Of a stretch of 64,000 nucleotides of DNA, positions 53,398 through 62,442 are shown piece after piece; position 1 is the stretch's first letter; the number at the start of each line of letters is the position of its first letter. Where the stretch lies: positions 1-64,000 of the forward strand of contig JANNSX010000468.1 in the NCBI GenBank assembly GCA_031403155.1, written 5' to 3'. A program made the position numbers and the translations under genes. The notes beneath the pieces were generated by a model. That model saw nothing but the letters and a program-made list of their open reading frames with translations. It made no database searches and was not told the DNA's origin. The stretch is from JANNSX01 sp031403155. GTDB lineage: Bacteria > Pseudomonadota > Alphaproteobacteria > Rhizobiales > Hyphomicrobiaceae.

Positions 53398-55518
53398 TTA
53401 TGCGCTGCGCTTTTGCGCTTCGCGCCCGGTGGAGTGGTCGTCGATCGGAGTCTTGAACTCCCGGTCGCGCTCGGCCTCGAGCAGTTGCGTCGCCGCCTTC
53501 TCCGGTACCGGCCGGCTGTAGAAATAGCCCTGGCCGATGTCGCAGCCCATGGCGGTGAGGGCAGCACTTTCAGCCGCGGTCTCGATGCCTTCGGCCGTTA
53601 CTTTGAGGTGTAGCGTATGGCCAAGCACGACGAGGGTCCGCACGATATCGCTGGCGTTCGCCTTGCTGCCGAGTGCCTGCACGAAAGAGCGGTCGATCTT
53701 CAGCTTGTCGAAGGGAAAGTCCCAGAGATAGTTGAAGCTCGAATAGCCGGTGCCGAAGTCGTCGAGTGCCAGTGAGACGCCCATCGCCTTCAACTCGTGA
53801 ATGAGGCGCTTGGTGGTGTCGGTGTTCCGGAGCAGCAGACCCTCCGTCACCTCGATCTCGAGGCGGGAAGGATCGAGACCCGAGGCGTCGAGAGCCTCTT
53901 TGACGATGCCGATCGCGCGGCCACTGCGGAACTCGGCGGGCGACAGGTTGACCGAGATGGACACGTTCCCGGGCCAGGACGCCGCCGTCCGGCAGGCCTC
54001 GTTGACGACGAAGCGGCCGATGTCGCTGATGAGGCCGGTATCTTCGGCAACGGGAATGAAGTCTCCAGGGGGAACGAGCTTGCCGTCCTCGCCCATCATC
54101 CGCACCAGCGCTTCGAAGCCGTCGATGCGGCCAGTCCGCAAGTCCATCAGCGGCTGGTAGTGGAGCAGCAGTCCGTCATTGATCAATGCGTTGCGGATCT
54201 GCGCTTCAATCCGGCGGCGGCGCTGCAGCTCGTCGTCCATCGAGGCATCGAAGAATCGGAACGTGCTGCGCCCGGCCGCCTTGGCGGCATAAAGGGCGAG
54301 GTCGGCGCATTTGAGCAGGCGCTCGGACTCCGTTCCGTCCTGCCCACCCAGGGCGATGCCGATGCTCGTACCGACATGTAGGACCTGGCCGCCGAGCTCA
54401 TAGGGCTCGGACAACACCTTGACGATCTTTCCAGCGAGTGCCTCGGCGTCGGCCTTTCCGGCGAGCGGATGCTGGAGCACGACGAACTCGTCGCCCCCCA
54501 TGCGAGCAGCGATTCCCTCCTTGTCGACGGCGTTGCGGAGCCGTCGGGCTGCTTCCTTGAGCACGGCATCGCCCGTGTCGTGGCCGAGCGTGTCGTTGAT
54601 GCTCTTGAAGTGGTCGAGGTCGAGGAAGTGCAGGGCCAGTCCGGGTGTCTTCGGGTCATCCAGCACAAGCCGGTCGAGCGTTGCGAGAAAGCTCTCGCGG
54701 TTTGCGAGGCGGGTCAGCGCGTCGTGATGGGCGAGGAAGTGGATATGCGCTTCGGCCTCTTCCTTCTGGCGCGTGCGGTACCAGAAGGCGAATGTGGGGA
54801 TTCCGAAGGCGAAGGCGAGCACGATGCCAAGCGTCGAGGCCGCCTTCTGGAAGACGCTATAGAAGAGGCCCTGCTTGTTGGACTGGTCGACGCTGACCTC
54901 GAGCAGACCGATGACATCCCTGCCGTCACGTATCGGAATGTGCGCCTTGGCGAGGAAGGTAGGCTCGCCCGCGACGCCGGGCCGGCTCGAGATGCTGCTG
55001 TTGCCTTGCAGGATCCGCTTCAGCTTGCCCGGGAACTCGTCCTCGAAGCGAGTGGTGTAGCTGCTGACACGCCCGATCTGGTTGGAGACGACGCGGAGCT
55101 TGCCGCCACGGTCGAAAATGCGGAACTGATAGACGTTGCCGACCTTCTTCGACTGCTCGAAGAAGATGACGGACTCGGCCGTCGGCATCTCCCCTTCCAT
55201 GATCGGACGAAGGTCGGCGAGGTTGCGCACCAGATACTCGGCCCAGCCATGGGCCGTGCTCTCGGCATCGGCGCGGAGCAGCTGCTTCGTCTGCTGGGCG
55301 ACGACGAAAGACGAGGCGAGCGCCAGTACGGTGAACATCACGAGGAACCGGGCGGGCATCCGCCATTGGACCGGCAGGTGTCCTGCGGTGCGCGTGTCGA
55401 AAGCGAGAATCCAGCTGGACAGGGTTTCGAATGGCCGGCGGGACCCGCCGGAGGCAGCGCCGTCGGAACCCATCGGGCTGGCCGTTGGGGCCGCCGCCTC
55501 ATGATCGGATATTGACAT
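53398..55518 (-). CDS. Membrane-bound GGDEF-EAL cyclic-di-GMP protein
   Basis: The 706-residue protein has two membrane spans (about 57-75 and 228-250) around a periplasmic sensor. Then a GGDEF domain (MGGDEFVVLQHPL at the active loop, intact) and an EAL domain (GFEALVRMMG, VNLSPAEF, EVTEGLLLRN, DDFGTGYSSFNYLWD, KIDRSFV, AEGIET) follow. Both synthase and phosphodiesterase residues look present, so activity may be one-sided or switchable. The ATG at 55518 starts MSISDHEAAAPTAS; a much longer open frame upstream is antisense to the next genes. Confidence 0.9.
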   Translation of the reverse strand: MSISDHEAAAPTASPMGSDGAASGGSRRPFETLSSWILAFDTRTAGHLPVQWRMPARFLVMFTVLALASSFVVAQQTKQLLRADAESTAHGWAEYLVRNLADLRPIMEGEMPTAESVIFFEQSKKVGNVYQFRIFDRGGKLRVVSNQIGRVSSYTTRFEDEFPGKLKRILQGNSSISSRPGVAGEPTFLAKAHIPIRDGRDVIGLLEVSVDQSNKQGLFYSVFQKAASTLGIVLAFAFGIPTFAFWYRTRQKEEAEAHIHFLAHHDALTRLANRESFLATLDRLVLDDPKTPGLALHFLDLDHFKSINDTLGHDTGDAVLKEAARRLRNAVDKEGIAARMGGDEFVVLQHPLAGKADAEALAGKIVKVLSEPYELGGQVLHVGTSIGIALGGQDGTESERLLKCADLALYAAKAAGRSTFRFFDASMDDELQRRRRIEAQIRNALINDGLLLHYQPLMDLRTGRIDGFEALVRMMGEDGKLVPPGDFIPVAEDTGLISDIGRFVVNEACRTAASWPGNVSISVNLSPAEFRSGRAIGIVKEALDASGLDPSRLEIEVTEGLLLRNTDTTKRLIHELKAMGVSLALDDFGTGYSSFNYLWDFPFDKLKIDRSFVQALGSKANASDIVRTLVVLGHTLHLKVTAEGIETAAESAALTAMGCDIGQGYFYSRPVPEKAATQLLEAERDREFKTPIDDHSTGREAQKRSA

Positions 55519-55704
55519 TGAGCTACTGCTGCGCCCGGGCTGGCTTGTCCAAAGTGACAGGTTACCGTAGCCGTACGGCGCTAAGGCCCGCTTAAGCCGC
55601 GAGCCGCCAATCGCTGAGATTTCCCTAATCGGCGTGCCAGGGCTGGCCGGAAAGCCCGGGAACCGCCTAATCTGCCGGTTCAATCCCTTGCCAACGGAAC
55701 ATCC

Positions 55705-57366
55705 ATGACCGCCGATCTCATCATCACCAATGCCCGCGTCCTCACGATGGACGACACGCACCCCACGGCCGAGGCGGTTGCCATCCGGGGCAATGCCATC
55801 GCCGCCGTCGGCGCTCGGCGCGACGTCGAAAGCCTCCGGGCGAAGGGCACGCGGCTGGTCGATGCGGGTGGTGCGACGGTGCTGCCCGGTTTCGTCGAGG
55901 GGCACATGCATCTGTTCGCGGGTGGCGCCAATCTCTCCGCGCTCTCGCTCGAAGGAGTGTTCGGCCACGAGCGCTCGGCGAAGCTCGTTCGCGACTATGC
56001 CGCAAAGCATCCGGCCCACAAGCTCGTCTATGCCGTGCAGGCGAATTATTCGATCTTCGGCGACGATGTTGCGATCACGCGCCACGAGCTCGACCGGATC
56101 ATCGCCGACCGGCCGCTCGCCTTCCACGCGCCGGATGGGCACACGGTCTGGGTGAACACGAAGGCGCTCGAGGTGACCGGTCTGTTGAGGGGGAAGAAGC
56201 TCTCGCCCGGCAACGAGATCGTCATGCGGGCGGATGGTCTCGCCACCGGCGAGCTGCGCGAGCCCGAGGCCTACGAAGCGATCATGGCGATGCTGGCGAC
56301 CGGCGGGCGCGACTCGGCCGGCATTCTCCAGGCGAACGAGCCGTCGGCGACGCCTGCCGAGCGCGCCATCGACCGCGAGATCATCGCCCAGGGACTGAAA
56401 TTCTGCGCCGAATGCGGCATCACCTCGTTCCAGAACATGGATGGCAATATCTATCAGCTCGAGCATCTGGAGGCATTGGAGAAGGACGGCCGGTTGCTCG
56501 CGCGCGCGACATTGCCGTTTCATCTGAAGAGCACGCTGCCGCCAAGCATGATCGCCGGGAAGGCCGTCGAAATGCGCAAGCGCTGGCAGAGCGATTGGCT
56601 CAAATGCTCCTTCGTGAAGATCTTCGTCGACGGCGTCATCGATTCCGGTACGGCCTTCATGCTCGAGGAGTATGCGGACATGCCGGGCGTCACCGGCGAT
56701 CCGCTGTTTACGCAAGAGATGATGAACGAGGCCTGCGGGATCGCCGACAAGCTCGGTTTCCAGATCGCCGTGCATGCCATCGGCGATGCGGGTGTCCGGC
56801 GCACGCTCGATGCCTATGAGCTGGCGCAGAAAGCCAACGGCCGGCGCGACAGCCGCCATCGCATCGAGCATATCGAGGTCATCCATCCGGCCGATATCCC
56901 GCGCTTTAGATCGCTCGGTGTCATCGCCTCCATGCAACCGATCCATCCGCCGAGCCCGCTGCTCTTCCCCGAGAAGCCGACGCTCGACCGGATCGGGGCG
57001 AAGCGCCTTCCCTATGCCTATGCTTGGCGGACGCTGAAGGAAGCCGGCGCGCGCGTCGTCTACGCGAGTGATTGGCCGGTGGCTCCCTTGCCACCGCTGC
57101 TTTCCATTCAGGCCGCAGTCACCCGCAAGCCTTATCGTCCCGGCCTCAGGGACGAGCGCCTCTCCCTCATGGACACGCTCGCCGCCTACTCGCGCGAGGG
57201 CGCCTATGCCGAGTTCGCGGAAGCCAGGAAGGGCATGCTGAAGCCAGGCATGCTCGCCGACATCGCCGTGCTCTCGGGCGACATCGAGAAGACCGATCCC
57301 AATGCCATCAAGGATATGACGGTGAAGCTCACCGTCTGCGATGGCCGCGTGACGCACGAGGGGTGA
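55705..57366 (+). CDS. Amidohydrolase, YtcJ-like
   Basis: This 553-residue metal-dependent hydrolase has the first metal ligands in VLPGFVEGHMHLFAGG (H-x-H), then SFQNMDGNIYQLEHLEALEK and KIFVDGVIDSGTAFMLEEYA. HAIGDAGVRRTLDAYELA and HRIEHIEVIHPADI carry further His ligands, and the late Asp is in YASDWPVAPLPP. The length and 'FVDGV' motif are those of the YtcJ group, often annotated as amide or formamide hydrolases with unknown substrate. The ATG at 55705 follows CGGAACATCC. An alpha/beta hydrolase follows 37 bases later. Confidence 0.88.
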   Translation: MTADLIITNARVLTMDDTHPTAEAVAIRGNAIAAVGARRDVESLRAKGTRLVDAGGATVLPGFVEGHMHLFAGGANLSALSLEGVFGHERSAKLVRDYAAKHPAHKLVYAVQANYSIFGDDVAITRHELDRIIADRPLAFHAPDGHTVWVNTKALEVTGLLRGKKLSPGNEIVMRADGLATGELREPEAYEAIMAMLATGGRDSAGILQANEPSATPAERAIDREIIAQGLKFCAECGITSFQNMDGNIYQLEHLEALEKDGRLLARATLPFHLKSTLPPSMIAGKAVEMRKRWQSDWLKCSFVKIFVDGVIDSGTAFMLEEYADMPGVTGDPLFTQEMMNEACGIADKLGFQIAVHAIGDAGVRRTLDAYELAQKANGRRDSRHRIEHIEVIHPADIPRFRSLGVIASMQPIHPPSPLLFPEKPTLDRIGAKRLPYAYAWRTLKEAGARVVYASDWPVAPLPPLLSIQAAVTRKPYRPGLRDERLSLMDTLAAYSREGAYAEFAEARKGMLKPGMLADIAVLSGDIEKTDPNAIKDMTVKLTVCDGRVTHEG

Positions 57367-57402
57367 GACCCGCACGGTTTCGACAATCAAGGAGTGCTCC
57401 GC

Positions 57403-58329
57403 ATGCCCAGAGTTCCTGCTCCAGCGACCATCAGCCCCGCCGCCCGTCGCATCATCGACGAGGCCCCGCCGATTCCGGCCATCGATCTCGCGCCCGCCGC
57501 GCTCGCCGAGGCGCGCGCCGCCAATCGCGCCGCCTATGGGCCGGCAAACACCGCGCTGGCGACATCGCTCGGCGTCAGGACGGAGGAGGGGCACGCCGGC
57601 GGCGTGCCGGTGCAGTGGGTGCATCCGCCGAAGCAGACGGGAGGCGGCGTCATCCTCTATTGCTTCGGCGGGGGCTATGTTTACGGCAGCCCGTCCGAGG
57701 ACCTCGCCATCACCGCGCGGCTCGCGGCGTACTCGGGGCGCAAGGTTTGCGCCATCGACTATCCGCTGGCGCCCGAGCATCCATACCCTGCGCAACGCGA
57801 GGCGGGCCTCGCGGTCTACCGCGCGCTGCTCGAGGGCGGACACGGCGGGGTCGCGATCGCTGGAGAATCCGCCGGCGGCAATCTGGCGCTGAGCCTCATC
57901 ACTGCGGCCGCCTCGGCGGGATTGCCGCTGCCGGTTGCTGCAGCGCTGCTCTCGCCCTGGTGCGATCTCACCCATCAAGGCGACACGATCGCGACGCTCG
58001 ACGGCGCTGATCCGATCATCGACGGTGCGTCGGGTCTTGCTTTCGCGCGCGCTTTCGCCATCGGCCGGCCGCTCGACGACCCCGCGATCTCGCCGCTGTT
58101 CGCCGATGTGCCCAAGGGCTTTCCTCCGACGCTCATCACCTCGGGCACCCGCGACCTCCTGCTCAGCGACTGCGCGCGCCTCTCGACCAAGCTCCGTCAA
58201 GCCGGCGCCGCGGCAGAGCTGCGCGTCTGGGAAGGCATGTGGCACGTGTTCGAGTACTATGCCGGCTTACCTGAGGCGGAGGCGTCGCTCAGGGAGATCG
58301 CGGCGTTTCTCGAGGCGCGGTTGCGGTGA
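57403..58329 (+). CDS. Alpha/beta hydrolase of the hormone-sensitive lipase type
   Basis: The 308-residue esterase-like protein has an oxyanion region VILYCFGGGYVYGSPS (in place of HGGG) and the nucleophile elbow GVAIAGESAGGNLALSLI (GxSxG). The Asp is in LITSGTRDLLLSDCARL and the His in GMWHVFEYYAGLPE. AAGGAG lies 8 bases before the ATG at 57403; a GTG at 57394 is directly after that site and less likely. It shares the strand and a short gap with the amidohydrolase. Confidence 0.88.
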   Translation: MPRVPAPATISPAARRIIDEAPPIPAIDLAPAALAEARAANRAAYGPANTALATSLGVRTEEGHAGGVPVQWVHPPKQTGGGVILYCFGGGYVYGSPSEDLAITARLAAYSGRKVCAIDYPLAPEHPYPAQREAGLAVYRALLEGGHGGVAIAGESAGGNLALSLITAAASAGLPLPVAAALLSPWCDLTHQGDTIATLDGADPIIDGASGLAFARAFAIGRPLDDPAISPLFADVPKGFPPTLITSGTRDLLLSDCARLSTKLRQAGAAAELRVWEGMWHVFEYYAGLPEAEASLREIAAFLEARLR

Positions 58330-58368
58330 TCTGGCTGCTTTGTCCAGGCCCGGCGGCAGAGCATCCAG

Positions 58369-58728
58369 CTACCCCGACGTGACACCGCTGATCCCCCGGC
58401 CAGTCCGCAGCCGCCGGTATTCGGCAGCGAGCGCCAGGATATTTTTTTGGCGCCAGCTCTTTACGCCATGCCGCGTCTTGAGCTCCTGCTTCATTATTGC
58501 CAGCAGCCGCCGCTCGATTTCCAACTCCGATTTCGAGATGCCGCGCGAGACATGATCCTGGCCAGGCTGCTGGTGTCGCCAGGCCCGCTCACGGGCCTTT
58601 GTCTCGTTGATGATCTCGCCGACCTGCCGCATGACGCGGTCAAGCACGCGACGTCGCAGCACTGGGTCCATCTCAGGCAGCTTGGCGGCGATGAGTTTGC
58701 GCGGGTCTGCGATGTAGGTGTCTGTCAT
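58369..58728 (-). CDS. Hypothetical helical protein, 119 aa
   Basis: The product starts MTDTYIADPRKLIAAKLPEM and is basic, helical and rich in Arg and Glu (RRRVLDRVMRQVGEIINETK and ELEIERRLLAIMKQELKTRH). AGGAGACACC precedes the ATG at 58728, a good ribosome-binding site. Its 3' end is 40 bases from the convergent hydrolase stop. No recognised family. Confidence 0.55.
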   Translation of the reverse strand: MTDTYIADPRKLIAAKLPEMDPVLRRRVLDRVMRQVGEIINETKARERAWRHQQPGQDHVSRGISKSELEIERRLLAIMKQELKTRHGVKSWRQKNILALAAEYRRLRTGRGISGVTSG

Positions 58729-58880
58729 GGTGTCTCCTGCTTGCTCCTCCCGGTTGGTCCCTCGTCGTCAAGGCAGTAGGCGGTAGGGGTTCATGCCGTA
58801 CCGCTTGCTCAAATCACTACTGCCTACTGCCTTCTTCAATAGCCAAGGCTCCGCCATCTTCCGGCTCACGTTCCGCGAGC

Positions 58881-59243
58881 CGGGCTGAACCAAGTGAGGG
58901 GCGCGGGGCGATCTTAAAGCCGCGGGCCGAAAGAGAAAACAGATGAGCGACCTCTCGATCGCCCCGCCGGCGTTTTCGAAGCTGGCCTTGGTTACCTCAA
59001 AAGCCGAGCTGCTGCTCGTGTCCCGATCGCGAAGCTCGTCACCATGTGCGGCGGGCACTGCGCGAGCTTCGCGATCGATGAGGACACGAGCCAAGCCAAT
59101 GCTGCCGCGTGGCGTCATGGTCGCAAGCTCACCTATGGTGTAGGCGGCAACCACGGGGGTGAGCTTGCGACCCGCCACACGGGGAAGGGAATCTCACCCC
59201 TTCCGAACCAAGGTGCATACCCTGCCATCAGCCCTGCGTGGGC
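58881..59243. repeat. Dispersed palindromic element, copy 2, with internal hairpin insert
   Basis: The outer parts are the reverse complement of 1-211, with scattered substitutions. Relative to that copy, about 160 bases around 59014-59178 are extra. This insert holds two hairpins. One pairs 59014-59023 with 59082-59091 and 59025-59038 with 59063-59076. The other is a perfect 15-bp stem pairing 59119-59133 (GGTCGCAAGCTCACC) with 59158-59172. The surrounding 58729-59442 stretch has no gene I can support. Confidence 0.78.
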
Positions 59244-59442
59244 CTCCGGCAGGCGCCGGTCACTCCGCGCTTCGTTAGACGCCTCTGCAGAAGCGCCCCT
59301 CGCCGGGTGACGGGAGGAGTATGCGGGCGCGCGCAATATGCGGGGATAAGTTTTGGGAGATTCCTGCGGGATATGATGAATCTCTCCCGCTGCCTGTGCG
59401 TTGTCGCCGCCCGCCCGTGCTGCGGCAATCCTCGCTCCCCGC

Positions 59443-60657
59443 TCAATCCTCCTCCGCTCCGTCGCCAACCGGGCCATAGGCATCATGGCTTGGCCGGCCA
59501 TCGTAGCTGCCGTCGAGCTCGATCTTCAGGCGAGCACCAATGTTGTGCGTCTCTGCGCCGCCCGCGTCCGCCGCATAGCCGTAGCCGGCCCCGACCACCC
59601 ATTGCTCGCCGCCGAAGCTCACCGGGCGGGGAAGCGCATAGTCGACGCCGAGGTCGACAAGATAGGCGCGACCGGCGGGTCCCTCCTTCGCAAGAACGTC
59701 CTGCATTGTGAACGTGGATTCGAGGGTCCACCGGTCCCATTCGAGACCAGCGGAGATCGTCGTGAACAAGGCGTCGTCCGGTCCGGTCTCGAAGTTTCGG
59801 AAGTAGGCCACCTCGCCGAGCAACCGCAGGTTCAGGTCCTCGCCGAGGGCATGCCGCCAGGTTCCGGCGAGCAAGAGCCCGCGCTCGTCGGCAGGTGTTA
59901 GCGCTTCCTCGATCTGTTCTTCGCTCGCCAAGCCGGCGCGTTGTCCGAGAATGCCGATGCGATAGCCGAAATCGCCGTCGGCATAGCAGTCGGCAGGAGC
60001 AGCGTTGCTGCAGCCGTCGAGCGTCACGGCGAGCGAGGCCGCGCCTTTCCGGTTGCCGGGACCACCGTCGGCAAGCCGCGTGCGCCCGCGGGAGGCGAAA
60101 ATGGCGCCGCTCAAGACCGAGCGGTCGACCGTGAAGAGGCTCGCCGTCAGCGTATGCGAGAGGGCAAGAGCATTGAAATCGATGGCGATCTCGCCGCCGA
60201 TCCTCTCGGTGAGATCATAGCTGCCGAGAAGGTCGGTCGCGTGGATACCGGAAAGCTCGGCCGTTGCTAGGCCGAAGGTGGGATCGAGCTTGCCGGCTTT
60301 CCCGCGCAGCCGGTCGAGGTCGACGCTGGCGTAGAGCTGGACGGCATAGAGCCCGTAGTCGGCGAACTGCGACAGCTCGCCCGGAGCCCGATCGGCCAGA
60401 TCCTCATAGGTCAGCGACGTGACGAGATTGAGCCGCTGCACGGGTGCGAAGGTGAAGTCCGCATCGAGGACGGGTGCAAACTGGCCGTTGCCGGTGTCAG
60501 GTGCACTGTGCACAAAGCCGGCCTCGGTATCCGATGAGAGCGTGTAGCCGATGCAGGGCGCCTCGCACCCGGCGGCAAGGCTCGCAGTCGCATAGGCTGT
60601 CAGGCAGAGCGCAAAAACGGACGCCCAGAGCAAATGCGAACGACCGCATTCCGCCAT
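59443..60657 (-). CDS. Exported beta-rich protein, probable outer-membrane barrel
   Basis: This 404-residue protein has a signal peptide (LLWASVFALCLTAYATASLA) and then repeated stretches of alternating hydrophobic and polar residues with many aromatic and Gly residues (LNLVTSLTYEDLADRAPGEL, LRLLGEVAYFRNFETGPDDA and VVGAGYGYAADAGGAETHNI). Two Cys pairs occur (GCEAPC, and GCSNAAPADC). It looks like a porin-like barrel, but no family is recognised and strands were not predicted by program. The ATG at 60657 is used. Confidence 0.68.
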   Translation of the reverse strand: MAECGRSHLLWASVFALCLTAYATASLAAGCEAPCIGYTLSSDTEAGFVHSAPDTGNGQFAPVLDADFTFAPVQRLNLVTSLTYEDLADRAPGELSQFADYGLYAVQLYASVDLDRLRGKAGKLDPTFGLATAELSGIHATDLLGSYDLTERIGGEIAIDFNALALSHTLTASLFTVDRSVLSGAIFASRGRTRLADGGPGNRKGAASLAVTLDGCSNAAPADCYADGDFGYRIGILGQRAGLASEEQIEEALTPADERGLLLAGTWRHALGEDLNLRLLGEVAYFRNFETGPDDALFTTISAGLEWDRWTLESTFTMQDVLAKEGPAGRAYLVDLGVDYALPRPVSFGGEQWVVGAGYGYAADAGGAETHNIGARLKIELDGSYDGRPSHDAYGPVGDGAEED

Positions 60658-60844
60658 GACTCCCCCCTGATGCTCACTGTTTGATCCGGGCCATTCGGCC
60701 TTCTCTCACGACAGATACGGGCGGGTGATCCCGTTCTTTCACGGCAGTCGGCTTTTTTCCGCACCGCATTGGTCCGCAAAGGAGCCGGGCGCGACGCCAT
60801 GGCCCGGCTCCCATGATCGTTCCGGCTCGAAGGGCCGGTTTTGC

Positions 60845-61561
60845 TCAGCCGCCGTTCTCCACCTTGACGACAACGGCTTTCTCGTTGTCGGTCAGATTGA
60901 GCTCGAGCGCCGAGGTGCCGACCTCGCGGCAGTAGAATTTGGCCTCCTTGAGACTAGGGTCGAGCGGCGTCCAATTGTCGGTCTTGATGCAGTTCTGGAA
61001 GGTGCCGAGCGGGGTCTTCACGGTCTCGCTCAACGAGGCGATCTTGGCCATGTCCTCGGCCTCGCCCTTGTAGTACTCCTCCCGGTAGGTGTCACCGACC
61101 TGCGGGTTGGCCTTCATCCAGATGCCTGGCAGTGCGCCATTCTCGCCGGCGATCCAGGAGCCCTTGTGGTCCTTGAGCTGGCCGTTCTCGTAGTTGTCGA
61201 CCACCTCGCCGAAGTACCAGACGTCGCCATTTTTGTGCTGGGCGAGATAATCGCGCGTCTCCTCGTGGATCTTACCGTTCAACCAGACGCGATCCCAATA
61301 GACCAGCGTCGTCACGCCCATGATGGTGCGCGTTTCCGGCGTGGCGATGATCTCGTTGCGTTCCAAGCCATCAGCCGTTTGGCTTTCGAGCGTGATGGTC
61401 TTGCCGACCGGCATGGAGAAAAAGGGGTTGTCGATCTTGGCCGAGAACTCGGCTGGATCGATCACCGGGGCATAGGGCTCTTCGGCGCTGACAAAGCCCG
61501 GCAGACACAGCATGGCGACGGCGAGCACGCCGGCGTAGGTGCAGAGACGGTTGGTTGTCAT
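60845..61561 (-). CDS. Exported hypothetical protein, 238 aa
   Basis: A signal peptide (GVLAVAMLCLPGFVSAEE) is followed by a beta-rich region: NPFFSMPVGKTITLESQTAD, TLVYWDRVWLNGKIHEETRD, NGDVWYFGEVVDNYENGQLK and TPLGTFQNCIKTDNWTPLDP. Proteins with this 'P-L-G-T-F-x-N-C' pattern recur in many bacteria without known function. The ATG at 61561 has GGAAGCC upstream on the minus strand. The 187-base gap to the barrel gene shows nothing clear. Confidence 0.72.
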   Translation of the reverse strand: MTTNRLCTYAGVLAVAMLCLPGFVSAEEPYAPVIDPAEFSAKIDNPFFSMPVGKTITLESQTADGLERNEIIATPETRTIMGVTTLVYWDRVWLNGKIHEETRDYLAQHKNGDVWYFGEVVDNYENGQLKDHKGSWIAGENGALPGIWMKANPQVGDTYREEYYKGEAEDMAKIASLSETVKTPLGTFQNCIKTDNWTPLDPSLKEAKFYCREVGTSALELNLTDNEKAVVVKVENGG

Positions 61562-61755
61562 GTCATGGCTTCCTTCGTGTTGGGCGGCCGCCATGGGACA
61601 ATCGTCCACACACCGGGAAATGGGGCTTCCCGGAGATTTCAAGGCTACGCCGCAAGCGCTTCTGGAACACTCAGTCTGGCGCCCTGATCAGAAAGCCGAT
61701 CATGGCGTCACCCATTGCTACGAAAGGGGTGCCGGATTTCTTTCGCGGCGAGAGA

Positions 61756-62442
61756 TCAATCCCAGTCGCGAATGAGGCGTCCGCGAAACTCCGCGGCTCC
61801 CGTGCGACGGCCTTCGACGGCGACGTCCTCGTCGGCAAGCAAGTTGCCGACCTGGATCTCGGCACCTGTCAGGTCGACGATCCAAGTCTGGCCGTCGAAG
61901 TCGAGCACCTTGATGCGGTTAGGGCTGTCGACGGCGATGATGCGGCCGGCGAGGAAGCCGGCGTCTGGCGCGTTGGGCCGGCTCTCGCTACTGCGGGTCA
62001 ACTGATCGTAGATCGGCAGATTACGTGTCAGGAAGGCGTGCGTCGCCGAGCCGGCCCCGGCAGCGTACAGCAAAGCGCCGAGGACGAGGCTGGCACCGAG
62101 TGCTGCGAAGGTGAGCTTCGCGGTGCCAAACCGATAGCCGCGGCGCGTCCGGCGGACGCTATAGGCGGCGCTGGCGACAAACGCACCGAGGGAGATGATC
62201 CAGACATAGGGCATGTAGGCCAGCACATCGTCGAGCGGCATTTCGTCGAAGCCGCGTCCGCCCGTCGTCATCTGGTCGTGAACCGCGAAGAAAATGACTG
62301 CGGTCGACAGCGCACCGAGGGCGACCGACAACATGGCAAAGGCCCAGAAGACGCTGCGCTTGGCCAGGAAGTAGGCATAGGGGCGTGGCGCAAGCTGCCG
62401 CTTCCCGATCTCTTCCAGAACCTTCTTGTGGAGCTCGGTCAT
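61756..62442 (-). CDS. Membrane protein coupled to an ECF sigma factor
   Basis: This 228-residue protein has a short cytoplasmic N-terminus (MTELHKKVLEEIGKRQLAPR) and about three or four membrane spans (residues about 30-52, 78-95 and 112-132). The C-terminal 70 residues look beta-rich and exported (LAGRIIAVDSPNRIKVLDFD, GQTWIVDLTGAEIQVGNLLA). Its ATG overlaps the sigma factor stop (ATGA). It is a candidate anti-sigma factor by position, but it lacks a ZAS-type His-x3-Cys-x2-Cys motif. Confidence 0.68.
   Translation of the reverse strand: MTELHKKVLEEIGKRQLAPRPYAYFLAKRSVFWAFAMLSVALGALSTAVIFFAVHDQMTTGGRGFDEMPLDDVLAYMPYVWIISLGAFVASAAYSVRRTRRGYRFGTAKLTFAALGASLVLGALLYAAGAGSATHAFLTRNLPIYDQLTRSSESRPNAPDAGFLAGRIIAVDSPNRIKVLDFDGQTWIVDLTGAEIQVGNLLADEDVAVEGRRTGAAEFRGRLIRDWD

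Noticed and set aside
55519..58245. A 900-codon upstream extension of the GGDEF-EAL frame on the minus strand
   Set aside because: It is antisense to the amidohydrolase and alpha/beta hydrolase genes; the true start is the ATG at 55518.
58940..59150. Short plus-strand open frames inside element copy 2
   Set aside because: They lie within palindromic repeats and lack ribosome-binding sites or conserved motifs.
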